Assembly (NCBI GenBank): GCA_010645155.1
Contig: CM021320.1
Coordinates: 981,849-1,045,848 of the forward strand
Direction of reading: 5' to 3'
Length of the DNA: 64,000 bases
Source: Tigriopus japonicus
Taxonomy: Eukaryota > Arthropoda > Copepoda > Harpacticoida > Harpacticidae
Shown: piece after piece, positions 46,186 through 57,400 of the stretch
How positions within the stretch are numbered: position 1 is the stretch's first letter
Layout of the letters: each line of letters starts with the position of its first letter
The notes under the pieces: model-generated
The model's database searches: none
What the model was told of the DNA's origin: nothing
What the model saw: only the letters and a program-made list of their open reading frames with translations
Made by a program: the position numbers and the translations under genes

Positions 46186-48055
46186 TCACAAACAATTCTT
46201 GAAACATGGAAACTTTCTGATGAGCACGCAGCACCGAATTTTGTGAAAGAAAATGGATCCATTTGGACATTGGCCTTCTTCGGGAAGACCTTCCTTGTTG
46301 CAATAGTAATAACTGGTGGTAGAATGGGGTTTCCTTAACTTTTTGCCAATGTTTCCCTTCAGGCAAGCTAGAAAAAGAAAGATTCAAAGTTTTTTCCCGA
46401 CGGAAAGCGAGATATTGAATCACCCAACCTTCGTGATATGGCAAAGTTTCAGAGTTTGTTTCTATTGTTTGTTCCAGCGGTTCAACCGTCTGAACAGTGG
46501 GCTTTGCGGCAACCAGGTGGTTGTTGGGGTCCTCATTGTGATCAGTCAAGTAGTTGACGTCTACATCCACAGTTATAGTATGAGGATCTTCTGTGCTCTC
46601 CTCACGTTGTAGACTGGTTGATGTCAAAGGGATCTTTTCACCTGATGGAACTTCTGGTGATTTATCTGGGGGATCTTCGTAGGAAAAATTTATCATTTCA
46701 TTGACAACAGGCTGATTTGTATCTGTTTCAATATTCGTTGTGTCTTTTGGTGGTTCTTTTTCCATTTTTTCGAGATACTGGGTCAAGTTGATCTTTTCGG
46801 GGAGGAAAGAATAGCTTTTATTACTCCCAACCTCGCCTCCGGGAACGAACATGACTATCCCGTCGGGATTAGACAAGTCGATATCGTGCTCGAGGTCCTC
46901 ATTTTTCATCTTTTTCGTGAATTTTCCAATAAGAATACCGTCTTGCACGGTTACCAAAGGATGAATCAAATTGTCTTTGTCATCCTTTGACACAGATCTT
47001 TGACTATAAATAAGAGGAAGACATAATTGAAAGAGTAGAGATTGATCTTCGAGCATCACTTACGCGTTTACAAATCTATCTTGAATGGACCCTTTCCTGG
47101 TGATAGTAATCACATCCGCACCAACCTAAAGGCAGTCATTAAGGCAAGCCTCGAAACCAATGCATCTTATTTTTTACCAATTTAGTTGAATGGGACATGC
47201 CTAAGGCAGTCCATTTGTTATTTTGGCTCTGAACCTCAAACCGGATCTCTCCCGGGTTCGATGTTTTCGACCATTTTATCACGAACCGGCAATCTCCAAG
47301 TTTGTGGTGATGACACGTATCAGGAAACTTGTAGGAACCAAGAAGGTTCTCCTCTGCCAAAAGTATGCCATTTTATTACTCACCAAGAAGGGATGAAATG
47401 AAATGGAGACTTACGATCTTCACGATTGTTCTGTAGCTTGGATTGTTCATCGGTGAGTTTGGCATTTGTGATCAAATCGGCATCTTTTTTCTCCTCTTCA
47501 TCAATGATAACCTGATTCCTATCGGCTTGATCATCATCATCATTCAAGCCACCACTGTCTAAAACCATCTCTTCAGTGATATTAGCACCTTTCTTTTGCT
47601 GTATTCTGTGTGAAGCTCGATGCTTGGACTTCTTGCTGTTTAGGATGGTTGTTTCTAAATGAGATTCTTCCATGTTCTCTTCTTGATCAAATGAGTCCGA
47701 AGTATCTAAACGATTTGTCGAGGGCTCTGAAGCATCTTCAATGGTTCCATATTCATTGGTCGGGGACGATATATCATTGTTCATATCCACTAGATCCACT
47801 TGTTCCAAGGTACACATTTCGTAAAGACAAACTTGGGGAGCTTGACAATCGTCGTTGTCCTCGCAAGATCCTGAAATAAAACTGCTCTGAAAACCAATCA
47901 AAAGAGTTGATTGATGTTTTACCTTCTTCGTAGTTGTAATTTTGGTCTGAAGAAGTGAGTGGTTCGTGTTTAAGTCGCTTGGTTTTGATTGAACCCCCAT
48001 TGGAAAAACCGACATTGATTGAGCCAAGTACCAGAAATACTTTGAGACAGAACAT
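46186..48055 (-). CDS. Secreted DOMON-domain protein, six exons, 527 aa
   Basis: Exons (minus) are 48055-47923, 47870-47415, 47353-47178, 47125-47064, 47003-46429 and 46367-46186. All introns are GT..AG and 50-63 nt, and the exons sum to 1584 nt with consistent phases. Residues 1-18 (MFCLKVFLVLGSINVGFS) are a signal peptide. A small Cys module follows (CEDNDDCQAPQVCLYEMC, about 47-64), then an acidic linker. A DOMON domain spans about 197-330 (CRFVIKWS, TALGMSHS, GADVITITRKGS, QDRFVNAQR, DGILIGKFTKK, GIVMFVPGG). A Glu/Thr-rich linker leads to a Cys-rich C-terminus (YYYCNKEGLPEEGQCPNGS, about 8 Cys in 60 residues). DOMON domains bind haem or sugars in secreted and redox proteins; the ligand here is unknown. 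It is divergently paired with the CAP gene. The last exon boundary is the least certain. Confidence 0.78.
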
Positions 48056-48266
48056 CTGCTCTCTGGTGACAAAGTGTCATATTTCATTGAGTGAACACAA
48101 CTATATGTCAAGATTTATTAGGCTCATATCTCAGGTTGTCTGACTTTATCACGAACATTTCATATCCTTGTGAAGGGCCAAACATCCAAAATATGTCAAT
48201 TGCTCAATATTAACATTCCCAAAGATGGCCAAAACACGTGTTCACCCTACTTTATGAAGCTTTCTA
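48056..48266. promoter_or_regulatory. Divergent promoter region between DOMON and CAP genes
   Basis: Only 211 bp separate the two start codons. A palindromic E-box CACGTG lies at 48235-48240, near the CAP start. No clear TATA box was found. A shared bidirectional promoter would explain co-expression of the two secreted proteins; this is inferred from geometry. Confidence 0.45.
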
Positions 48267-50076
48267 ATGTCTAATTTGCGTTACATTGTAATTTATTTGG
48301 GGTTTGCAAATTGCGTCACAACTTTGCGTAAGTATCAATTAAGATCAAAGTTTGAATCGAAAACTATTTATTCCAGTGAAAGCTCTTTTTAGAACTGCCG
48401 AAATGCGATGGGCAACCGGAAAAACGAGGAATCACAGCGGAGGAAAAGGAAATGATTTTACGGACTCACAATCAATACCGCGAAGACGTTCGTGATGGAA
48501 AAATTTCAGGGTTGCCGAGAGCGGAAGCAATGCCAATGTTGTCTTGGGATGAGAAGCTAGCTGAGGAAGCCCAAAGGTAAACAAAAAAATGATAAATCTA
48601 AGGCGAGATTTGAATTTAATTTTATCCCGTATTATTTCTAGATGGGCGGATCATTGTCCCAAAATTGCTGATGGGGTACGGTTAATATTAACAAGTGTTT
48701 TCGTGAATTGGGGTCAAAGAATCCTTTATTCACTTCCAGCATCCTCCTGAATCTTGGAAGAGCTTTCAATATGGTCAAAATATAGCTTGGGGTCAGGCAA
48801 ACTATGCTGAAGCCATGAAGATGTGGTTTGACGAATACAAAGTATGTAGGTCAGGCGTTTTCTTGGAAGTTTTATTTCAGTTGATCAGCTTTTTTTGGTG
48901 CCAGGAATACGTTGAAAACGGAATAGATCCCCTCGTTTTTCGAGGTGAGAGCGATCAAGCACGAAATCGTCTCCAATTGGGACAAAACGGTCATTTTGCC
49001 CAAATGGTGACAGCTCTCACTACTAAAATTGGGTGTGGCAAGGTCGAAGGATCCAATCTTGAAAGTCTTAGAATTTATATTTGCAACTACTATCCAAGGG
49101 GAAACTGGATGATCCAAATGGGAGGCCAAACTCAAGCTGTTCCAGCCTACAAAGCATTGGATATGGTTCCTCTGCCCAAACCTAATGGTATGATGAACAA
49201 AGTAGGCTTTAACTTTGCTCCATAACTCTAATACTTATATTTTTCAGAGACACCTAGATTTCGAACCATGTCTGGATCTTCAAAAAGAGCAAAACAAGTG
49301 ATCCAACCCCAAATTCTCCCTCAATTCCAATTTAATCAAGAAGATGAGGAAGATTCTGAGAACGTCAAAAAAGCAAGCAAAAATGACGAGGGTCGAGTTG
49401 ATTGGCTGTTCTCCTTTGAGAGTTTAGAAGATGAAGATCCTCAAGATTCTTTGGAACTTGGACCGGATTACTTCAACATGAAAATAAATGCGCCAACCCA
49501 GAATGAAATGGAAACGGAAGCCTCAAAGAGTCCTGAATATAACTCGGAGTCTCGGCTCATTCCAGGTAAAGCAAACCTCCTCAAATAACCGACTTTGACA
49601 CGAATCCAATCTTGATTTTTTTTCCAGTGAACGAGTTCGTCGAGCCTGTGGGCAAATCCTTCTTTCAGAGTCTCACCAACGAGCTCAGACAATACCAACA
49701 GATGATTTTACAGAAACTTAAGATCCACTTGAATGCCCAGAAACGCTCGAAAAGCCCGAGATTACGGATTAAGATCCTGAGGCTTAGGCAAAAACTTCAC
49801 GGACTTAGACGTTTGCTTCGAAAAACTGTCCAACTCGCCAACGACAATGATGAGCCTCAACGAAGTCAGAGTCTCGACCAAACTTGGGGGTTGGGCGCGG
49901 TGGGTGATTCGGATTTGGAGGCGATATCATTGGTAGCACCACCCAAGATTGACGAACACTTGGCCAATACACCAAATCAGCCATCACCACAATTCCGATC
50001 AGTGGGTTCGAAACGAGCTCAAACGAGATATAACACGGACCTCAAGCCTTTCCAAAGCATCACTTTATACGACTGA
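48267..50076 (+). CDS. CAP-superfamily (SCP/venom allergen-like) secreted protein, seven exons, 476 aa
   Basis: Exons are 48267-48327, 48393-48576, 48642-48675, 48740-48841, 48905-49187, 49248-49565 and 49628-50076, summing to 1431 nt with matching phases. An N-terminal signal peptide (MSNLRYIVIYLGFANCVTT) precedes the CAP domain (about 25-215). Motifs are GITAEEKEMILRTHNQYR, LSWDEKLAEEAQRWADHC, YGQNIAWG (Gln where GEN is common), MWFDEY, GHFAQMV and YICNYYPRGNW. Residues about 222-476 are an extension with acidic low-complexity sequence, then a very basic helical stretch (KRSKSPRLRIKILRLRQK). CAP proteins are secreted; some bind sterols or lipids. No toxin activity is implied. In exon 2 I chose the acceptor CTTTTTAG|AA because the nearer TTCCAG would give the wrong frame. 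Confidence 0.85.
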
Positions 50077-50284
50077 TTGCGAACGAGCGTTGAACTTTCT
50101 GAACCTTCCGTGACTCGTGATCCCAATTTAGACCACCCTCGTTGACATTTCAATTCTGACTTGGGACTCGCGTGATTCGCATCCATCAAAGTTTTGCCTC
50201 AAAAATTGGGTTGCTTTGGCCAGAACCATTGACATGAGAAGCTTGTTCAAATGTCATGTCCAGAGGTTGAAGTCTGACAAGAGT

Positions 50285-50290
50285 AATAAA
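50285..50290 (+). terminator. Poly(A) signal of the CAP gene
   Basis: AATAAA lies about 210 bp after the stop codon at 50076. Confidence 0.5.
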
Positions 50291-51469
50291 GACTTGCAAA
50301 GCTTTTGATTTCAGTCACCGAACGCTTTGGTTGGCTTCATAGGTGATGTCTGGCGGGCTAATGCATATTGGAATGTTAATCCAAAGATTTGTTGATTTAA
50401 AGATCTGATCTAAATGGAAAAGGTTCTGATCTCTAACCTCCTGCAGTGGCGATGAAGAAAAGCCACAGGTTTATTGATCTGGTTGGAAGATGGAGGAGCC
50501 TCATAGCTTGATGCTCACCAGATCTGAGCACCCTCTTTCATGACAGAAATTTCTTCCTGAACCGTTTTTCTAAACGCCATGGTCCTTCATTGTATGATCA
50601 AGTATGGCTTCCCATCTCGTTCGTTGCTTTGCCAGCAAATTTAAGGGCAATAAAACATCCCAAATAGAAGGAATGAGCTCCAATGACTCGTTCTCAACAA
50701 TGATCACTAAATGCGATGACATGGCCTATCACTCTAGGATCCCCACTGATGAAATTGCTCGCACAGATCAAATTGAATGGGCTCGATCTGTAGATAGAGT
50801 TTGTTAGTCAGAGGAACACAAGTAGGAGATAATTCCAACCCTCGTGGATGTTCTATTTACCAAAGCATCCCTTGTACACTCGTTATCTCGTTCTTTTTAA
50901 CTCGAGCATTGACCCCGGGTAAGTGTGGGCTCATTAGCCATTCAAATGTGAAGAAAGGCTGTAAACAAGTTTAAATGGCAAAAACATCGGGTTAAGTGAG
51001 GCGCACTTAAAGCAGGTCTAGTTTATAATATTTTTGAGACTAACACTAACAACGTCTGTTTTGACAAATTTAGCAATATTTAGACTTTTGGTTGCCATTA
51101 TTTCCAATGGTGCGTTTGATATTTGTTGCGTCTACCTGAACAACTAAATTAAAGGAGAAAAAAAATGTTGTTTCCAACATCACTTTTATCGTTCTTATGA
51201 TCTGAAACTCAAAACAAAGAAACAATTCACCTTTGAATGACAAACATCCTGAACCTAAGCAATTGCTTTAGGTTCAAGGTTTAACACTACCTCGGATTGA
51301 AGGAATTTAATTTCTTCATATTCGTAAAATTCGATTTTTCAAAAAGTAAATTATCGTACGGTAAACCAAACGCAACTTCTTTTTACACATCAGGCACAGA
51401 ACACTAGGCAATCAGTTTAGTTCAGGCAACAGCCGTGTTGAGCCATATGATAGCGCCTCTGTTAAAGAC
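50291..51469. other. Intergenic, CAP gene to GT49 gene
   Basis: No gene seen. A short perfect-looking hairpin GAACCTAAGCAATTGC/TTTAGGTTC lies at about 51251-51275. An initiator-like ATCAGTTT at about 51411-51418 could mark the GT49 transcription start. Confidence 0.4.
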
Positions 51470-52965
51470 ATGATTTTCAATTCCTCAAAAGAAATCTGTT
51501 ACCGTTCAGTATTGAAAATGCCTTGGTTCGAGTGGGTTGCTGGCGGTGTTGCTCTTTGCTTAAGTTTTTCGACAATATGGTACCAGAGAGACAAAACTCA
51601 AGACGCCTTGATCAAAGTACGGACATCAAAAGACTTGTGGGATGGCAGTACGTTTTTCTATGATCAAAATCGCAGATATAAGACTAAAATGTTTGCTGTG
51701 TCAACCCCGTTTCAGGAACCACGTTCTCAAGTGTGCCTGGCATCTCAACTATCCGTTAACCGAATGGAGGAACTTCTCACAATGATCCAAGCTTGGGATG
51801 GACCAGCTAGTTTTTCAATATTTGGTCCGGATATTGATTACCACATTGCCGTGTTGTTTCTTGAATATCTTGTTCAGTGTCACCGATCAGTTTTACATGG
51901 AAAGAGCTTTCACCTCGTGTTTCCAGTGGATCGCCCGATGAAGTCGATTCCAGATTTACCTACAAATCCAACTGAATGCTCCTTGACTCCTAGGAATGTG
52001 TCGGACAAGTTGCTTTCCTTGAGGTCGCCAGAGATGCGGAAATGGAGACAAAACTACTCTTACCCGTTTAACTTTATGCGAAATACGGCAAAGCAGGGTT
52101 GCCATTCTGAGTTCATTTTTATGTTGGACATTGACATGGTGCCTAAGAAAAACCTTCACACAGAAATGACCAAATTCCTCCAAACACCATTTCCTCAGAC
52201 TTGTTTGCAATGCGCCTTTGTCGTGCCTCTATTTGAAGCTAGTAGAGAGTTAAAAATTCAAGATTATCCGGATTCCAAAGAACAAGTGCAAGATTACTTC
52301 AACAACGGATATCTACGGCCATTCTATTTTAAAGTTTATCCGACGGCTCAACGTGGAACACAGTATCTCAAGTGGCTTTGCATGAGCAATTCGGATTCCA
52401 TTGCCTATAAGTTGGATACCTACGAATTTATGTATGAGCCGGTGTTTGTGGTAAGAAGCCAATACCCAGATTACCCCGAGATGTTTTACGGCTATGATTT
52501 GGATCGAAACAGTCAGGTGGGTGTATTCTGACAAATCTGGTTCTTGTTCCATATGAAGGGGACTCGCGCAGCAAAAAAAAAAATAGTTTTTGACTAATCT
52601 AACACTTGTTTTTGCCAAGGACAGTTACATAAATTACGATTCTGAAGCTGTGGTTTTGACCCCTTGGAGTTTTAGGGCTCCTCAAGTTAACCCTCATAAA
52701 TGTCGCATCCTTTCAGATGTACGAAATGGTCATGGCGAAATTCAAGTTTTACGTCCTAAACCACGCATTCGCCATCCACCCGGGATTCAAGTTGGCCTAC
52801 TCGTTTCCAAAGTTTCGTCTTGAACAGCGACACTTGAACACCCTCCGCTTTGACAATTTCGCGCGAATTTTGAGTGCGCGGTACGACCAGGATCCTTGTG
52901 GATTAGCAGAGGCCATTCAAAATGTCACATCACCATCAAAAGTGAAATGTTTGATCGATATCTGA
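51470..52965 (+). CDS. GT49-family glycosyltransferase (B4GAT1/LARGE C-domain type), 431 aa
   Basis: Exons are 51470-52516 and 52717-52965 with a 200-nt intron (CAG|GTGGGT ... TTTCAG|ATG), phase 0. Residues about 19-38 (WFEWVAGGVALCLSFSTIWY) are a single type II membrane anchor, placing the catalytic part in the Golgi lumen; Met17 is an alternative start. Family landmarks are YPFNFMRNTAKQG, then the metal-binding DxD in FMLDIDMVP (D220-I-D222). Further on come FVVPLFEA, YEPVFVVRS, FYGYDLDRNSQ and FYVLNHAFAIHPGFK in exon 2. In animals this family includes the beta-1,4-glucuronyltransferase that primes O-mannosyl glycans and the LARGE GlcA-transferase domain. Which donor and acceptor this one uses cannot be told from sequence. 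The conserved residues look intact. Confidence 0.85.
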
Positions 52966-54445
52966 TTAAAAGGATAAGATAACCTCTTGAACTGAGATAT
53001 CCTTGGAATATTTGCATTCTCCTGTTCTCGCCTGACCAAATGGGTTGCCAGGAATCTCATCTTTCCATCAGAGATCTCTTTTTTCGTCAGAATTTAGGGT
53101 TAGCTCAAGCCCATTCATAAACTGTGATACCGATCTCTGTCTCTTTCGATCCTCGTGAGTCAGTTGAAAGGGCAATAACTCCTTTTACTCCGTTCAGACT
53201 CAACAAATGCCTCCAAATCGGATTTAAAATCCACTTTGTTCAGAAATGACAAATTCTGACGGACATTCCCGTCGTCGGAGGTTGTTTCAGACCTCATTTC
53301 TAAACGTCGTTGGCGATCCAAACTCAGGGCGACCAAAATGTCATCACATCTTTTCACACATCCACAATTTGTGTGCCTCGTCCCCTCTTGAACGAGAGTA
53401 CTAGTATGTATGTATATGTGTGGAGGAAGCACGTAGACAAGGAGCTCTCTTTCCCCGATCATCAGTGCTCAGATCTATTCTCTCAGTCGTTCGTTCGGTC
53501 TCTCTTGGCAGAAGAAAGATGCTTGCTTGTCCAACAAAAATCCACCACCAAAGCTCAAACAGACACAAAATAATCCCTTCAGTCTGATGTGAGCGCTGAA
53601 GCTGTTCAGACTCCCTCCGCCGATTCTCCATCACTCAGGCTCAAAGGGGAGTCGAAGGAGCTCGATCGAGAATTCGGCGGAGGGACATCCAACCAACCGG
53701 CTTTTTCCCAGGGCAGCACCCAGCTGTGCCGACCAAAGTCGTCGTGAATTGAAAAAAAGAGCCTCGTCGTACTCTTCGATCGGGGACTCTTCTTGATCAT
53801 GATCATGGTGAGCCACCAGGTCCGGGAAGAAGTCGGAGAACAACAAGCAGGAGACCGAGACGAGGAGTGAAATTCCCCATTTCAGCCCACAGAACCTGCT
53901 GCCAAGTGTCAATCTTGGAAATTGCCGGTTTGGTAATCATCACTGTCGCCGTGTCAAGGTGGGACCCCGCCATCCATCGTCTTCTTCTGCCATCAACAGA
54001 ATTGGCCGACCAACGTTCTCAATGATCGGCAGGCAGATTGATAAAAACAACTGCATCCAGCAGTGAAATCTGGCCTTCGCCAAGCATCAACCATCTTTGA
54101 GCACATGAAATTTCCTACATAATCCAATATATCCTTCTAACCACGCCTTGGTCCCTTGAGGCTTGCACTACAATTGTCCTACTCACGAGTTGACGGACGC
54201 AGTACACTGTCTACCGTCGACAAAAATAGGATTTCTTTTTGGGTCCGGTGTGCCGACGGATGGTCATCATTGATTGGCCGAAGTTAATATTCAGTGGCTC
54301 TCCATCTAGCAACAAGGACTTTATGGCAGGATCAGACCAAGCTCGCCCCATCAAGTGAGATTAAATACAACCTCAATATTGGAGGTGGCGTCATTCCTCG
54401 TTGGACTTGTGTCACAGCCGAACCGAACCTCAAGGAACTCGCAAA
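52966..54445. other. Intergenic, GT49 gene to FABP-like gene
   Basis: No gene seen; open frames are under 105 codons and overlap on both strands. The part at 53440-53700 has CTCTCT/GAGCTC-rich sequence. A TTCAGTGG near 54289 could be an initiator for the FABP-like transcript, about 155 bp before its ATG. Confidence 0.4.
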
Positions 54446-57400
54446 ATGAAGTGCTTGGGATTGCTTCTTTCCATCGTGGTCCTATTTGGGGATCTTTCGG
54501 CTGTGGAGGTGAACGAGGAGGCCGTCGAAGCACCAATCGTCGATAAGGTGGACCTTCAAGGCCGATGGAAAGAGGACCAATACAAAAGACAACATCTCTC
54601 GGATTTCCTTTATGAAGTCGGTAAGATTTTTTTTTGCCTCAAACTACCAGATGGGATAGTTTAAATATTCGATATTTGGATTAATGTAAAATAACAAAAT
54701 GAAGATTTATATTTTATGAGTATTTTACAAATTTTGTTGTTAAGCAAACTTGTTCGAAGCTATGATTTAAGGAGACAAGCTATGTCGGGTGACCCCTGTA
54801 AACAAAAAAACTAAGCGTCAAAAGTGAGAAGCATGACAAAAATGATTTACTTTTAATCTTTCGATTTGTCTCAGATCGAAACTTATCATTTTTTCCACAG
54901 GTTTTTACCTGATATTGATATACGAGTATGAGAGTATGTACATCTTTACTTTACAAAATATTGGATTTTGACTAGATTCTCACTCTTGGTGTTCATTTTT
55001 TGAAACGTGGAGGGGTCAGCCCCGTCACCCCTCTATCTTGTCCAATTAAATCATCACTTCGAATAAGTTTGTCTAAAAACAAAATTTATAAAATAGTACC
55101 TACTCAAAAAGGATGAATCTTCATTAAGTTTTTTTGCATAAATCCGAAAATCGTGCTATTTAACGAATTACAGGCCCAGTGTGCTTATAGTCTAGATATC
55201 CCTTACCCATAGGTAAATTTGAAAAATGTGCTACGAACGATGCATGCTTTCAAATATAGATTGCATCCTTTTTTAACTAACATCAGAATGATAAGTGTTG
55301 GAAAAGTTGAGCTTTGTTGCCAGTTTGTGAGCTTGGTGCAGATAAACAACCCAATAATGAAGGGTGTGAGAGTCGAGAAAGATGGGCGCTCCTTTGTGAC
55401 TTTAATGGTTTAACATCTACCAATGGTTATGGGCGCAATTTGTTCCGAGACGATTTGTCATGTTTACTGAAATCATGAAAAATGATTGTTCATCTCGCTA
55501 AAACGCAGAAAGAACGTCAAAAGAGAGAATGAGATCGGCTCAAAAGTGTCGCCCATCATTAGTCTAGAAACATGGACAGGGCCATTACACAACAGGCTCA
55601 TCCATCAAATTCTAAATCACCACTCTCCACCCATTTTCCATTTGGACCTGGCTAGGTTGGTTGGTCAAGCACTAACAATTGACGTGGCTAGGTAATTGCA
55701 GCCTCTGCCGCTAAAAGAATGTTCTTAGCATCGTCACTACGTAAACCTTTCAACATGACTTTGGTACAAGAACTAAATACCCCTTTAGAGGCGCCCGAGC
55801 GATTGTCGCTCATCACGATCTCGCATCTGAAAAGAGTTACGTACTCGATCAGATTTGTTCAAGGTAACCAAAGGACTTGATTCGACAATCGGTCATTGAG
55901 ATTAGATCAAGAGTGAGTGAGTATTTGGTATGGAAAATACATCCGTGAGAATGGAGAACCTGGCCAAATTGTCACAGAATTCGCCAAATACTTACAAAGC
56001 ATGAGATGAGCTTTTGGAGTTGAATGGCAAGTGAAAAAAGGCAAACGTGAGAAAATGGAGAATGAGTGGGTCCTTATCATAGACGGCGATAACGTTTGAT
56101 GACAAGGTGTTTTTCTGCTATTTAAGTTGAAAACTAGTTTCATGTTCATGGATGGCAGACTGGATAAAGTCAAAACTAGTTATTTTTCTCTTTCAAAAAC
56201 TTTTCAAATTTCAGAAATTGCTCTCAGCAATCTTTACAGGGGAAGTGGAAACGGTGCCAAAGCGAGGAGATTTCGACTAGTCTCTTGTTTTGGAACAATC
56301 GATGCAGACAAACAAAAAAATTCGGAAAACTTAGGTTTTAGAGTTTTTGTTTTGACGATATGTGTTTCCAATTTGTTGCCCAAGTTCGTTTGTCATAACG
56401 AAGGTCTGCTTTCAGTTTCGGCATGAATAAATAAGACTGAAACCAAAATTTTGGCAGAAAGCTCTTTCGGTCCATCACTGCCTAAATGAGGACTATATGA
56501 TAATAGTGCAGATCAAAAGAGAGTGGGTACAAAATAGAGCCAATCAAAATAGCGCCACTTCAAAATAGAGCCAAATCAAAATAGAACCAAATCATAAGAG
56601 AGCGTGACATTTTAGAGCCAATCATAATAGAGTGAATCTATAAAATTTCTTTCAATAATGTATTTCCTTGGGCTAGAGTGAACAATGTAGCTTTTAAGTA
56701 TTTGAAAGGCTCTTTTTGAGGAAAATTGTTCCATAAGTGTAGAAAAATTTCTACATGAAGGTCATTTTCCATAAAAAGAATAGTGCCAGCTGTCTCAATT
56801 ATCTCATCAATGCCAATAGCCCCTTCATGCCCAAGGGTTTCAAAAAGGAAATTGTGAAAAAATCAACTTCTGTTCATTAACACCTTGGGATTTTGAAACT
56901 GTAAATTGAAAAACTTTCAAAAATTGCACTATTTCTGATAGTCTTACAACGTCTACACTACGGTTGCGGACCCTGTTTGTTGGGATTTTCTATCATGAAA
57001 AGAAGCCTTGGGAAAAAAAGCTTTTCTTTGTCCTTTTGCGTTTTTTTGAACTCCTTTAACATTGTTAGCTAATTAATTTGATTTGCCATTTACAAATTTC
57101 TCCTCAAGTTAAAAATTGAGAATTGAACGAACGCTATTTTCGCTCTAATTAAATACACTCTCTTTTGACCTGGCTCTAATTTGATTTACTCTCTCATGAA
57201 GTGGCTCTATTTTGAACCGGCACTCTTTTCATCCGCTCTAATTTCATAGGATCCCGTCTAAATGTAGTTTTCAGTCAACCATTAGCCACGGAAATCGTAC
57301 GACATGGAAGCCTCCGCTCAGGCGTTCAGTTGTGGTAAAGGATTTTGTTTTGATAAGATTGATTAAACAATCATTTAAGGATGTTGTTTGCTGAATTTCA

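Noticed and set aside
48381..48392. Use of the nearer TTCCAG acceptor at 48376 for CAP exon 2
   Set aside because: It puts the CAP motifs out of frame in every phase. The CTTTTTAG acceptor at 48392 restores the CAP reading.
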